A DNA stretch of 64,000 nucleotides from Undibacterium pigrum (GTDB taxonomy: Bacteria; Pseudomonadota; Gammaproteobacteria; Burkholderiales; Burkholderiaceae_D): contig NZ_QJKB01000004.1 of the NCBI RefSeq assembly GCF_003201815.1, positions 329,312 through 393,311 on the forward strand. The letters run 5' to 3'. Within the stretch, counting starts at the first letter, position 1. The number at the start of each line of letters is the position of its first letter. Under the pieces are notes generated by a model. The model searched no databases. It was not told the origin of the DNA and worked only from the letters and a program-made list of their open reading frames with translations. Both the position numbers and the translations under genes were made by a program. This document shows, one piece after another, positions 35,480-44,722 of this stretch.

Positions 35480-36801
35480 AGTCTTTGCGCCTGCAAATGA
35501 TGCTCTTGTTTGGTATCGCCATTCTGGCCGCTGCTGCCTTGCAGTTTGCCAGCTCACTGCATGCCGCCATAGGTGAAGCCAACAAGCTGTTTGATTATCA
35601 TATGCAGCAAATGGCACTGGCCTTGCAGGATGGCGATTTTGATCAGGTCGACTGGCATAACCTGCCAGGTACGGAGATTGATGATTTCGATTTTGTCGTG
35701 CAAGTCTGGTCAGAAGACGGCGCCAGGGTTTACCAGTCACGCCAGCACCGCAGCCTGCCCAAGCAGGCGGCACTTGGTTATTCAACCGCGACGCTGGAAA
35801 ACGGTGACTGGCGCGTGTATGCTGCCGAAGAAAACAAGCGCGTCATCCAGGTAGCGCAAAAAATGAGCTCACGCAGGGACCGTGCCATTTCTTTTGCTCT
35901 CAGTACCTTGTGGCCGGTGATACCTGTGTCCCTGCTGCTGTTTTGCGCGGTCTGGTGGGGCATCAACTCAGTGCTTGCGCCTTTGAATCGCATAGGGAGC
36001 GAGTTAGCCAACCGCAATGCCAATTCTACTGATCCCGTATCGTCAGATGGCGTGCCAAAAGAAGTGTCGCTACTGGTGACGGAATTGAATTCCCTGTTGA
36101 GCCGCATGGGTTTGGCGATACAGTCGCAACAACGTTTTGTTGCAGATGCCGCGCATGAACTCAGGTCGCCCATCACCGCCTTGCGCTTGCAGGTGCAAAA
36201 CCTCGGCAGGGTCAAGGATGAAAAAAGTCACGAGCAAGCCATCAATCGCCTGCTCGGTGGTGTTGACCGTGCTTCACGCCTGGTCGAACAGTTGCTGGCA
36301 CTGGCCAGGCAAGACCCAACTTCACAAGCTAGCCTGAGTTTTCAAAACATCACGCTGAACACCTGTATAGAGCAGGCCGTCAGCGATGTCATGCCCTTTG
36401 CGCAATCCAGAAAAATCACCATCAATGCAGAAATGGATAAGCCTGTCGAATTGGAAGGTGATAGCGAGAGCCTGCGCATCATGATACGCAACCTGCTCGA
36501 CAATGCCGTGCGCTATATACAGGACGAGGGTAGGGTGCAGATCAGTCTCAGCCATGACAAGGATGGCTTGCGGCTAGGCATACAGGACACTGGCGACGGC
36601 ATCGCGCCAGAAGAACGTGAGCGTATCTTTGACCGCTTTTATCGCGTAGCAGGGACTAATAAAAGCGGCAGCGGCCTGGGTTTGGCCATCGCCAAGGCTA
36701 TCGCCGACCGGCATCATGCGACGATCAATCTGGCCGATGCAGCCCTGGGTGGGTTGGAAGTGATTATCCTGTTTCCGGCCAAAAACACCCAGATAAGCTG
36801 A
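35476..36801 (+). CDS. Membrane histidine kinase (QseC-like)
   Basis: A 441-residue kinase with one N-terminal helix, a periplasmic domain of roughly 130 residues and a second helix (VIPVSLLLFCAVWWGINSVL) leading into a short HAMP-like segment. The H box is VADAAHELRSPITALRLQ; N and G boxes are NLLDNAVRY, DTGDGI and GSGLGLAIAKAI. It phosphorylates the regulator encoded just before it; the signal is unknown. Confidence 0.93.
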   Translation: MKSLRLQMMLLFGIAILAAAALQFASSLHAAIGEANKLFDYHMQQMALALQDGDFDQVDWHNLPGTEIDDFDFVVQVWSEDGARVYQSRQHRSLPKQAALGYSTATLENGDWRVYAAEENKRVIQVAQKMSSRRDRAISFALSTLWPVIPVSLLLFCAVWWGINSVLAPLNRIGSELANRNANSTDPVSSDGVPKEVSLLVTELNSLLSRMGLAIQSQQRFVADAAHELRSPITALRLQVQNLGRVKDEKSHEQAINRLLGGVDRASRLVEQLLALARQDPTSQASLSFQNITLNTCIEQAVSDVMPFAQSRKITINAEMDKPVELEGDSESLRIMIRNLLDNAVRYIQDEGRVQISLSHDKDGLRLGIQDTGDGIAPEERERIFDRFYRVAGTNKSGSGLGLAIAKAIADRHHATINLADAALGGLEVIILFPAKNTQIS

Positions 36802-36971
36802 AAAAATACGCAGTTTTTAGAGAAAAACCTTCTGTTTAGTTGATATCAAGCTCGGTTTTTAAGATTCGCCTAAGTTTCTTAAGGCAAGATGGCAACGTTT
36901 CATATTACCTGATAGCGTCTGTAGCCTGCATCAGGTTTGAATCGACCAATTAAAACTCAGAGGATATCCAT

Positions 36972-37499
36972 ATGCGTGCAATGAACACTATCAAAAACCT
37001 GGCTGGTCTGGCAGCAGTCGCTGTATTTCTGGCAGCTTGCAGCACACCAATCAAAACGACAGAAACCCCAAAAGACCCAGTTGTCGTTGTGCCTGATGGC
37101 AAAGGCAAAGACAAAAAAGACGTAGTTACTTTGGATAACAGGGGGCCTGAAGGCTATGATATGCAAGGTAACCGCAGCGTTTATTTCGATTTCGACCAAT
37201 ACATCGTTAAATCAGAATTTGCCCCTGCAGTTAATTCCCATGCCAAGAAACTGAGCGCTGACAAGGGCAAAAAAATCCTGATCCAGGGTAATACGGATGA
37301 GCGCGGCGGCCGCGAATACAATCTGGCATTGGGCCAGAAACGTGCAGAAGCGGTGCGCAAGTCTTTGTCCCTGCTGGGCGTGCCTGAAGCGCAAATGGAA
37401 GCAGTGTCCCTGGGTAAAGAAAAACCGAAGGCCACAGGTAGCGATGAAGCTTCATGGGCAGAAAACCGCCGTGCAGATATTATCTATTCCGGCAAGTAA
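36972..37499 (+). CDS. Pal-like OmpA-domain lipoprotein
   Basis: A 175-residue lipoprotein. The lipobox is LAAC near residue 20, and an OmpA-type peptidoglycan-binding domain follows: VYFDFDQYIVK, ILIQGNTDERGGREYNLALGQKRAEAVRKSL and ENRRADIIY. This is the layout of Pal, which tethers the outer membrane to peptidoglycan. No tol genes flank it, so it is either a separate Pal or a paralogue. AGAGGA precedes ATG 36972, and a long-stem terminator follows. Confidence 0.9.
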   Translation: MRAMNTIKNLAGLAAVAVFLAACSTPIKTTETPKDPVVVVPDGKGKDKKDVVTLDNRGPEGYDMQGNRSVYFDFDQYIVKSEFAPAVNSHAKKLSADKGKKILIQGNTDERGGREYNLALGQKRAEAVRKSLSLLGVPEAQMEAVSLGKEKPKATGSDEASWAENRRADIIYSGK

Positions 37500-37513
37500 T
37501 TTTTTGCATTACT

Positions 37514-37570
37514 AAAACCAGCTTGCATCCGGTGGCAGAAATTTGTCCCCTGTATGCAAGCTGGTTTTTC
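37514..37570 (+). terminator. Intrinsic terminator after the Pal-like gene
   Basis: Fifteen-bp perfect stem AAAACCAGCTTGCAT/ATGCAAGCTGGTTTT with a 25-base loop and T tail, 14 bases after the stop. Confidence 0.9.
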
Positions 37571-37682
37571 TCTATAATGCTTACGTAAACCTGTTTTGAT
37601 CTGATGCTTTGAGCATTGGTCATCTGAGCAGTTTTTCGTTAGCCTTATTTGTTTAATCCCGTGACAGAATCGATGTGCCCAG

Positions 37683-38519
37683 ATGTTGAAGCCCAAGTTG
37701 TTAGTTGTCCTGATGTTGTACTGTGGCAGCCTGTCTGCCATGCAATTGAGTGCCCAGAACGCCATCGTCGTTGACGAGCGTAATGGCCAGGTTCTGCTGG
37801 AAAAGAATGCCGATGTGGTAGTGCCTATTGCCTCGTTGACCAAGCTCATGACAGCCATGGTGCTGCTCGACAGCAAAGCGAATATGGATGAGAAAATCTC
37901 CATAGAAGAAGAGGATAAAGACCAGCTCAAGCATAGCCGCTCCCATGTCCCGATAGGCTCAAGCCTGACGCGCAGGGAAGCCTTGCAACTAGCACTGATG
38001 TCTTCTGATAACCGTGCTGCAGCCGCACTGTCCCGCACTTATCCTGGTGGTCAGGGTGCATTCATGGTCGCTGTCAAATCCAAATTGATTGCCCTGGGAA
38101 TGAGTCATACCTTCATTCGCGAAGCGACAGGCTTGTCGCCAGAAAATACTTCGACAGCTGCTGATCTGGTGAAGATGGCGCAAGCTGCATCACGCTATCC
38201 GGAAATTGCCGACATCACGACCGACAGTGAAGACAGCGTCACTCTGAAGAATGGGCTTAGCCGTGAATTCCACAACACCAACCGCCTGATCGGCAGAAAA
38301 GGCTGGGACATCCTGCTATCAAAAACCGGCTTCACCAATGAAGCGGGTGCTTGTCTCATCATGCGAGTCAAATTGGCTGGCAAAAAAGCCACCATGATTT
38401 TGCTGAATGCACGGGCAGGGTCGGCGCGCTGGACCGACGCCCTGAATATAGGGAAATTGCTGGGCTATAAAGAAGAAATCAAGGCCAAGATAAGCAGGAG
38501 ACATAGGCGTCATCGCTGA
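37683..38519 (+). CDS. D-alanyl-D-alanine endopeptidase (PbpG-like)
   Basis: A 278-residue penicillin-binding-protein-type serine peptidase. A signal peptide comes first, then the three active-site motifs SLTK, SSDN and SKTG in order. The size and sequence are closest to PBP7/8 (PbpG), which cuts D-Ala-meso-DAP crosslinks in peptidoglycan. The chain ends in a short basic tail (SRRHRRHR). It sits after the Pal-like lipoprotein gene, another envelope gene. Confidence 0.9.
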   Translation: MLKPKLLVVLMLYCGSLSAMQLSAQNAIVVDERNGQVLLEKNADVVVPIASLTKLMTAMVLLDSKANMDEKISIEEEDKDQLKHSRSHVPIGSSLTRREALQLALMSSDNRAAAALSRTYPGGQGAFMVAVKSKLIALGMSHTFIREATGLSPENTSTAADLVKMAQAASRYPEIADITTDSEDSVTLKNGLSREFHNTNRLIGRKGWDILLSKTGFTNEAGACLIMRVKLAGKKATMILLNARAGSARWTDALNIGKLLGYKEEIKAKISRRHRRHR

Positions 38520-38619
38520 GCTTGTCTCGCCCATGTCAATGCGCTTGTTTGGTGATAAGTGGATGTTAGCAGCTTGTGCTAGCATGACTATTCTCACATG
38601 AAGCCTGACAGGTAAAACC

Positions 38620-38961
38620 ATGACCCGCTTGGTAGAAATCCGCACTTATCGTCTCAAACCCGGCGTTGCCGAGGCCTTCCATCATGCCGTGCATACCCTT
38701 GCTGTGCCCATGCTGAAAAGCAGGAATATGGATGTAGTCGCTTACGGACATTCTGATCATGAAGAAGCGACTTATTATCTGGTACGTTCTTATGCCAGTC
38801 GCGCCGCTTTGGAAGCTGAGCAAGATGCCTTCTATGGCTCCAGCGAATGGAAAAATGGCCCAAGGGCAGAGCTGGTTGACCGCATCGAGACGTATATGAA
38901 TACCCTGGTCTGGTTGTCAGAAGAAGGCATTGCCAGTATGCGTGAACTTAATCAGCCTTAA
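38620..38961 (+). CDS. NIPSNAP family protein
   Basis: A 113-residue protein. LVEIRTYRLKPGVAEAFHHAV, the middle YGHSDHEEATYYLVRSYAS and the DAFYGSSEWKNGPR segment match the NIPSNAP dimeric alpha-beta barrel family, whose role is largely unknown. It is a single gene, read toward the minus-strand HxlR gene. Confidence 0.85.
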   Translation: MTRLVEIRTYRLKPGVAEAFHHAVHTLAVPMLKSRNMDVVAYGHSDHEEATYYLVRSYASRAALEAEQDAFYGSSEWKNGPRAELVDRIETYMNTLVWLSEEGIASMRELNQP

Positions 38962-39026
38962 AGGGCTTAGTCCACCACAGCGGCGATATCTGGCACGGTT
39001 ACGGCTAACAGTACTCAGCCTGGGTT

Positions 39027-39434
39027 TTACGCAGCCTCATTATCCTGATCAAAAGCCTGCCTCGATAATTTAATTTTCTCAAAATTCTTGTCTGCCCAGT
39101 CTACCAGGGCGCCCAAAGGCAGCATGACTGAGGCCCCTAGCGCCGTCAGTTCATATTCCACACTGGGTGGTTTGGTCGGGAACACCTTACGGCTCAATAA
39201 ACCATCTCTTTCCAAATCACGCAAAGACTGGGTCAGCATGCGCTTGGAAATGTCAGGCACCTGCTTATGTAGCTGACTAAAGCGCAGAGGGCCTGCTTGC
39301 AGCGTCAGCAAGATCAGCGGCGTCCATTTGGTGCTGATATGGTCAAGCACATTCCTGACCGGGCACATAGCCGTATCAAAATCAGATGCCATACCCATGC
39401 GCTTGACCGGGTTCACTTCAGGTAACCTTGGCAT
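39027..39434 (-). CDS. HxlR family transcriptional regulator
   Basis: A 135-residue winged-helix regulator. [60 protein letters not shown] is the HxlR domain, and the conserved Cys before PVRN could sense thiol-reactive compounds as in related QorR/HypR proteins. AAGGAGG precedes ATG 39434. It is divergent from the SnoaL-like and QorB-like genes, the same pairing as ytfH with qorB in Escherichia coli. Confidence 0.92.
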   Translation of the reverse strand: MPRLPEVNPVKRMGMASDFDTAMCPVRNVLDHISTKWTPLILLTLQAGPLRFSQLHKQVPDISKRMLTQSLRDLERDGLLSRKVFPTKPPSVEYELTALGASVMLPLGALVDWADKNFEKIKLSRQAFDQDNEAA

Positions 39435-39519
39435 GAAAAACTGCCTCCTTATAATTTTTAGACATAGTCTCTATTGTATACCTTATCGGTTTTACGTCGA
39501 AATCAGGAAAGACTTTGTT

Positions 39520-40053
39520 ATGAAAAAACAGATATATCGTTACAAGAAAAACCTGGGCCTGGGCGTCATGTCTGCGTGCACCTTATCCGCTATGTTGATG
39601 GCTCTGCCATTGGCCAGCTATGCACAGGAGCCAGTTGTCGGGGTTGAAAATCCAGACCTGCTGTTCACCAGTAGCGATCCAAAGCTGCATGCCAACAAGC
39701 AGGTGGTCTATCACATCGTGAAAGACTTGCTGGAGGCGGGGCATTGGGAAATGGCAGACAAGTATTTGTCCAGACGCTACCTGCAGCATAACCCGAATGC
39801 AGCGTCGGGTCTTGATGGCGTGCTCAGGTATTTTGTCGAAGTAAGAAATGTCCAGGCTACACCGATACCCAAAAAAATGACGAAACCCGTGGTTGCCGTC
39901 ATTGCCGAAGGTGACCTGGTAACGGTCATGTATCCCTTGCCAGTCAGGGACAAGACCACCGGACAGCTTTTATACACCACCACCTGGTTTGATACCTGGC
40001 GGATAGTGGATGGAAAGGCAGATGAACACTGGGATTCTGCACTTAAAAATTGA
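39520..40053 (+). CDS. Secreted SnoaL/NTF2-like protein
   Basis: A 177-residue precursor with a signal peptide ending near ASYAQ. The body fits the SnoaL-like NTF2 fold: a helix (VVYHIVKDLLEAGHWEMADKYLSRRYLQHNPNAASGLDGVLRYF) followed by strands VVAVIAEGDLVTVMYPLPV and TWFDTWRIVDGKADEHWD. Relatives are predicted cyclases/isomerases or binding proteins. ATG 39520 with AGGAAAG upstream is chosen because upstream in-frame codons overlap the HxlR gene. It is followed by the QorB-like gene. Confidence 0.82.
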   Translation: MKKQIYRYKKNLGLGVMSACTLSAMLMALPLASYAQEPVVGVENPDLLFTSSDPKLHANKQVVYHIVKDLLEAGHWEMADKYLSRRYLQHNPNAASGLDGVLRYFVEVRNVQATPIPKKMTKPVVAVIAEGDLVTVMYPLPVRDKTTGQLLYTTTWFDTWRIVDGKADEHWDSALKN

Positions 40054-40101
40054 GTCATCTTGATGAATGTTGACGAATGTGATTTAACCGGAGAAATAAA
40101 T

Positions 40102-40959
40102 ATGATCGCAGTAACAGGTGGAAGTGGGCAATTGGGACGTCTGGTGATACAGGCCTTGCTGGGTACAGTCCCGGCGAATCAGATCGTTGCCATCGTCAGG
40201 GATGTCAGCAAGGCAGAGGATTTGCGCGCCGGTGGAGTGCAGGTTCGCCAGGGCGATTACAGCCAGCCAGAGACGTTGGCGACAACCTTGCAGGGAGTGA
40301 AAAAAGTCTTGCTGGTATCCTCCAGTGAAATTGGGCAAAGACTGGAACAGCACAACAATGTGGTGCAGGCCGCAAAGAATACAGGCGTGGAATTAATTGC
40401 CTACACCAGCATCCTGCACGCAGATACTTCACCACTCTTGCTGGCCCAGGAGCATATAGCGACAGAACAACTGATACGCGACAGCGGCTTGCCTTTCGTC
40501 TTCTTGCGCAATGCCTGGTATATAGAAAACTATTTTTCTGCAGTGGGCACTGCCCTGCAAACTGGAAAGGTATTTGGGGCGGCAGGTGATGGTAAATTCT
40601 CCGCGGCTTCCCGTGCAGATTTTGCCGCGGCGGCGGCTGCAGTACTGACTGGTCATGATCAGGGCGGCAAGATCTATGAACTGGCTGGTGACCAGGCATT
40701 CACTCTCGCAGAGTTGGCTGCGACCCTGGCTGAACTGTCAGGCAAACCTGTCGCCTATGTGAATCATAGCGAGATTGAATATAAAGACCTGCTCGTCTCA
40801 TTTGGTTTGCCAGACGGCTTTGCCCATATCCTGGCGCAATCAGATACAGGCGCTGCACAAGGTGGCCTGTATGACGATAGTGGCCAGCTGTCCAAACTGA
40901 TACAGCGGCCAACGGCGACTTTGCGTTCTGTGCTGCAAGCGCATTTGGCGACGATGTAA
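40102..40959 (+). CDS. QorB-like NAD(P)H-binding oxidoreductase
   Basis: A 285-residue protein of the NmrA/QorB type. IAVTGGSGQLGRLVIQALL is the dinucleotide-binding fold, and the sequence continues as in quinone oxidoreductase 2 (VKKVLLVSSSEIGQR, LPFVFLRNAWYIENY). It would reduce quinones with NADPH. GGAG lies eight bases before ATG 40102. It shares its control region with the divergent HxlR gene, which probably represses it until quinone or electrophile stress. Confidence 0.88.
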   Translation: MIAVTGGSGQLGRLVIQALLGTVPANQIVAIVRDVSKAEDLRAGGVQVRQGDYSQPETLATTLQGVKKVLLVSSSEIGQRLEQHNNVVQAAKNTGVELIAYTSILHADTSPLLLAQEHIATEQLIRDSGLPFVFLRNAWYIENYFSAVGTALQTGKVFGAAGDGKFSAASRADFAAAAAAVLTGHDQGGKIYELAGDQAFTLAELAATLAELSGKPVAYVNHSEIEYKDLLVSFGLPDGFAHILAQSDTGAAQGGLYDDSGQLSKLIQRPTATLRSVLQAHLATM

Positions 40960-40985
40960 ATTGATTTTCAGCGTAAGCCAAGCTA

Positions 40986-41025
40986 AGCCAGTAAAGCTGC
41001 TACCAGCAGTTTTGCTGGCTTTTCT
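40986..41025 (+). terminator. Intrinsic terminator after the QorB-like gene
   Basis: Imperfect stem built from AGCCAG/CTGGCT and GCTGCT/AGCAG with a TTTTCTT tail, 27 bases after the stop. Confidence 0.7.
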
Positions 41026-41156
41026 TCAAATTGCATTTATTTTAAAGCCTCAGATCGGGGTTTTAGTCATCGAAATCCTGCATTCATCGGATTACATGAG
41101 CTGGCGACGACGATACCCCATAGCATCCACAGCATTGATTCTTACCGGAGAAATGC

Positions 41157-42452
41157 GTGAAAATATTATCGTCCACCCTGTTTTTTGCATGCGCGCTAGC
41201 ATGTCCCGTCCTGTTTGCACAGACTATTGCTGTGCCTGATCAATTGAAATCCGGCCCTTTTATATCGACCCCTTGTGAAATAGGTATTTTTCAAAAAGAC
41301 AAGCAGACATTTGTCGTCGTGACCAAAGCAGATAAAGGATTTAACTACACCTTCAGCAATGGGACTGTTGGCAATACGATGGACTCCGGGATTACGCTGA
41401 CATGTGGAAAAAATGCAGTCCTGATTCGGGGAGATGAGGTCTGGAACAAGCTGGCCATTTCCGAGTTGAACACGCGATTTGAATCCAGTGGCGTTATGCT
41501 TGCAGGCCGCCTGATGGAGCCGCCCGGTGCAGAAAAAAATACACCCCTGCTTGTCTATGTACATGGCTCAGAAGACACTGGCTGGATAGACCGCGCAGGT
41601 GACCCTTATCAAATGCTCGGACGGGGTATTTCGGTTTTTGTGTATGACAAACGCGGCACGGGACTTTCACAAGGAGAATATACCCAAAACTTCCCCCGCC
41701 TGGGCGATGACCTGGTAGCAGCTTCTCGCGAAGCCAGGCGGCTGGCAGCCGGACGCTACGGTCGTTTTGGTCTCATAGGCTTGAGCCAGGGTGGGTGGAT
41801 AGTGCCACTCGCGGCAGCGCGGGCCGGGGCAGAGTTTCTTGGGGTTGGCTTTGGCCTGGCGGTTGATATCACCGGGCAGGATGCTGAGCAAGTCCGCAAG
41901 GAATTACGCGATCACGGGTATGGCGACGACATACTTGCCAAAGCCAGCAAGGTGACAGATGTGACGGCAAAAATAGCAAAATCTGAATTGAAAGAGGGGT
42001 TTGACGAGCTTGCTGATATCCAGAAGCAGTTTGGCAAAGAGGCCTGGTTCACAAGTATAAAGGGAGGATACTCAGGCGTGTTCCTGAGCATGTCAGTAGA
42101 TGATTTGCGCCGTAATGGTGTACCAAGATTCGACAAGCTGGATATTGACTGGTCGCTCGATCCCATGCAGGTCTTGAGCAAAGTTGATGTGCCACAGATG
42201 TGGGTATTCGCGGATGAAGACCGCCAAGCTCCGGGGGCAGTGAGTTTGGAAAGGCTGTCGAATCTTCGCCGCCAGGGCAGTAATATCACGATTTACCGTT
42301 TCCCCGATACTGGTCATGGCATGTGGGAATATACAGAAGCAAAAGATGGCACGCGCAAGCAGCTTCGTATTACGCCAGGCTATTATGATCTGATGGCGGA
42401 CTGGGCAAAAGGCAAACTTGACGGCAGCTATGGGAAGGCATATCGCAGATAA
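41157..42452 (+). CDS. Secreted alpha/beta hydrolase (peptidase/esterase-like)
   Basis: A 431-residue precursor with a signal peptide (MKILSSTLFFACALACPVLFAQ). The C-terminal two thirds are an alpha/beta hydrolase: LVYVHGSEDTG, YDKRGTGLS, the nucleophile elbow GLSQGG, an acidic residue in VFADEDRQ and a His in FPDTGHGMW. The N-terminal 130 residues are a beta-rich domain of unknown type. GTG 41157 follows ACCGGAG, an unusual but well-supported start. Substrate unknown. Confidence 0.86.
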   Translation: MKILSSTLFFACALACPVLFAQTIAVPDQLKSGPFISTPCEIGIFQKDKQTFVVVTKADKGFNYTFSNGTVGNTMDSGITLTCGKNAVLIRGDEVWNKLAISELNTRFESSGVMLAGRLMEPPGAEKNTPLLVYVHGSEDTGWIDRAGDPYQMLGRGISVFVYDKRGTGLSQGEYTQNFPRLGDDLVAASREARRLAAGRYGRFGLIGLSQGGWIVPLAAARAGAEFLGVGFGLAVDITGQDAEQVRKELRDHGYGDDILAKASKVTDVTAKIAKSELKEGFDELADIQKQFGKEAWFTSIKGGYSGVFLSMSVDDLRRNGVPRFDKLDIDWSLDPMQVLSKVDVPQMWVFADEDRQAPGAVSLERLSNLRRQGSNITIYRFPDTGHGMWEYTEAKDGTRKQLRITPGYYDLMADWAKGKLDGSYGKAYRR

Positions 42453-42549
42453 ATGGCCATGGATATGCTTCCCTGTATTTCTGTTGGTTGAGGCTAATGG
42501 CATCATCTGTGCAATGGGACCAGCTTACCATCAAGTACCAGAGTCTTTG

Positions 42550-43029
42550 TTATCTGGCGAAGCTATTGCTGCGCTTGATCTTGTTCTGTAACTGCAGCAG
42601 GCCATAAATCAGCGCCTCTGCGGTAGGTGGGCAACCTGGGATGTATATATCGACAGGTACGATGCGGTCGCAGCCGCGTACTACTGAGTAAGAATAATGG
42701 TAATAACCACCACCGTTGGCGCAGGAGCCCATGGAGATCACATAGCGTGGCTCTGCCATCTGGTCATAGACTTTTCGTAAAGCTGGGGCCATTTTATTGG
42801 TCAGGGTGCCAGCGACTATCATCAGGTCAGCATGGCGGGGGCTGGCACGCGGCATGAAGCCAAAGCGGTCCATGTCATAGCGGGCACTGGCAGCCTGCAT
42901 CATCTCAACCGCACAGCAGGCGAGGCCGAAGGACAGATACCACATGCTATTGCTCTGCACCTTGTTCATCAAATCATTGACGTTGGTGAGGATGTATGAA
43001 TCCTGAAACAAACCTGATTGCTCTTCCAT
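42550..43029 (-). CDS. NuoB-like NADH-quinone oxidoreductase subunit (orphan)
   Basis: A 159-residue homologue of complex I subunit B. All four ligands of the N2 iron-sulfur cluster are visible: Cys38 and Cys39 ([11 protein letters not shown]), Cys103 ([15 protein letters not shown]) and Cys133 ([11 protein letters not shown]). In complex I it passes electrons to quinone. No other nuo gene is nearby; neighbours are a hydrolase and an AraC regulator. Here it may be a second copy used in an alternative complex or as a back-up subunit. Confidence 0.93.
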   Translation of the reverse strand: MEEQSGLFQDSYILTNVNDLMNKVQSNSMWYLSFGLACCAVEMMQAASARYDMDRFGFMPRASPRHADLMIVAGTLTNKMAPALRKVYDQMAEPRYVISMGSCANGGGYYHYSYSVVRGCDRIVPVDIYIPGCPPTAEALIYGLLQLQNKIKRSNSFAR

Positions 43030-43067
43030 GGATGGGGCTCCTTCTTTGAGATGCCCCGATTATGGAT

Positions 43068-44018
43068 TCAAGCGATGATGTGGTCTTGTACCGAAACGAC
43101 ATCGATTTCGTCAGTGGGTATAAACAGCTTCCCCAATTCAGCTTCATTGAAGCTGAATGCCCAAAGTGCAGGATCTTTTGCCGCAATGCCACGCATGAGC
43201 TGCGCTGGTGTATGACCAGTAAACCGGACAAAGTCGTGGTTCATGTGTGCCTGGTCGGCATAACCAAAACTCATCGCGCATTCGACCCAGGTCTTCGCTG
43301 GCAGCCTTCCCAGCATGACTTGCGTCAGTGATGCACCGTAACGTAAATGCTGTTTGTAACTACGTAAACTGAGGCCAAAGCTGGCCAGAAAGCGCCTCTC
43401 GAATTGACGAGTGCCCAAACCCAGGCTATCAGCTAGTTCCTGCGCTGATTTATTTATCCAGTGATAGGGAATATCCAGCGGAGCAATGCGCGGTTTTTCA
43501 AGCAAGCGCAAACGTAACAACATGCTTTGTACCACATCCAGTTGTGCAGCAGTACCGTTGGCGGCATCCAGTTTTTCATTCACTTCGGTGTAGTGGGACA
43601 GAGGTAATACATCGGCCAGATTGATAACGGCGTCGCTAAATTCGTCTACGGGGTAGCCCAGTATCTTGCTGAGTTTGCCAGGGCGGAAAGTCGTTGACAT
43701 GAAGCGAGAACCAGGCTGAGCCTTGCCCAGTGAACGATGCCTGTTGGGGCCGACGATGGCGAAGCGATACAAAGTCTGACCATCTTCCATTTCCATCGCT
43801 CCACTCAAAACGACGATCAACATCGGTAGTGGACTTGCTGGTACGGTGTACCAGCACGAAGGAATGTCCATGACCAGAAAATGCATGCAGACATCCGCCA
43901 ACAAGGGATGTGGAGCAAGGCTGGTATGTGGTAAAGAAAGATCTTGCAATTGACCTTGGCTCTTATTGCGGAAGAAATTGCTGCTATTGTAGCCTGTTTG
44001 CGTAAGGTGAATATTCAC
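43068..44018 (-). CDS. AraC family transcriptional regulator
   Basis: A 316-residue regulator with an N-terminal effector or dimerisation region and a C-terminal AraC-type double helix-turn-helix (SAQELADSLGLGTRQFERRFLASFGLSLRSYKQHLRYGASLTQVMLG). The second helix-turn-helix ends in AHMNHDFVRFTGHTPAQLMRG. It is upstream of the orphan nuoB in the same direction with a 38-base gap, so control of or co-transcription with that gene is possible. Confidence 0.9.
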   Translation of the reverse strand: MNIHLTQTGYNSSNFFRNKSQGQLQDLSLPHTSLAPHPLLADVCMHFLVMDIPSCWYTVPASPLPMLIVVLSGAMEMEDGQTLYRFAIVGPNRHRSLGKAQPGSRFMSTTFRPGKLSKILGYPVDEFSDAVINLADVLPLSHYTEVNEKLDAANGTAAQLDVVQSMLLRLRLLEKPRIAPLDIPYHWINKSAQELADSLGLGTRQFERRFLASFGLSLRSYKQHLRYGASLTQVMLGRLPAKTWVECAMSFGYADQAHMNHDFVRFTGHTPAQLMRGIAAKDPALWAFSFNEAELGKLFIPTDEIDVVSVQDHIIA

Positions 44019-44026
44019 TAAAGACC

Positions 44027-44635
44027 TTATTCACTCTTGGCTGCTTGCTCTTCGCTCTGGTCGGGCTGGATATAACAGTTAGCGGGTAGTGCATCGGACT
44101 TGATTTTGTAAAGATAAGATGCCGTCGAAGTCTGGGTGCCCTGGTTTAATTTTATAGTCTTGAAGTAGCGTCTTCTCAAGTCGGTATTGGCGCGTAGATT
44201 CAGAGAGATATCTTTGAGGAGCAGCAAGGGATTGGCAGCGACAGGAGCAAAATCGTCGCCGGGACGGTACTTGGAAAAAGCAAAACCCAAACGTTTTACG
44301 TACAAAGGAAACATGGTCTTACTTTCCTCCATGCCGCAAGCCAGCAGGACGGCAATGGCCTGGTGCCGGGCAGATGCCTTCCAATTACTGCTCTCGTAAT
44401 AATACAAACCGGCATCATCATAGTTTTCTATGGTGCGCCAACTGGTTTCTGGCAATTGGTGGCTTAGCTTTAATGCTATTTTGTTGAGTCTGAGTGCATC
44501 TCGCTGGTCATGATTTTTCTCAAATGCCGCCATTGCGGCATTGCGGATTTTGTCTACCTGATTCTCAAGCTGAGACTGACTGGCTTGGCTAAGTATTGGC
44601 AGGCAAAGCAATAGTAAGGGGGCGCTAAACCTCAT
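44027..44635 (-). CDS. Secreted protein of unknown function
   Basis: A 202-residue precursor with a signal peptide (MRFSAPLLLLCLPILSQAS). The mature part is helical with some aromatic and charged segments (SWRTIENYDDAGLYYYESSNWKASARHQAIAVLLACGMEES), suggesting an export-resident or TPR-like protein. No family recognised. It ends nine bases before the AraC gene, and the two may share a transcript. Confidence 0.6.
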   Translation of the reverse strand: MRFSAPLLLLCLPILSQASQSQLENQVDKIRNAAMAAFEKNHDQRDALRLNKIALKLSHQLPETSWRTIENYDDAGLYYYESSNWKASARHQAIAVLLACGMEESKTMFPLYVKRLGFAFSKYRPGDDFAPVAANPLLLLKDISLNLRANTDLRRRYFKTIKLNQGTQTSTASYLYKIKSDALPANCYIQPDQSEEQAAKSE

Positions 44636-44722
44636 GATGGACAGGTATCGACAGCTTTGGTGCCGTTACTATACGAGCATTGAGAGGGGTAGTCGCATCA
44701 AATGGCCTATTTGTTTCTCGCT

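Noticed and set aside
36907..36936. ACCTGAT/ATCAGGT inverted repeat before the Pal-like gene
   Set aside because: Short stem with a 16-base loop and no T tail; could be chance.
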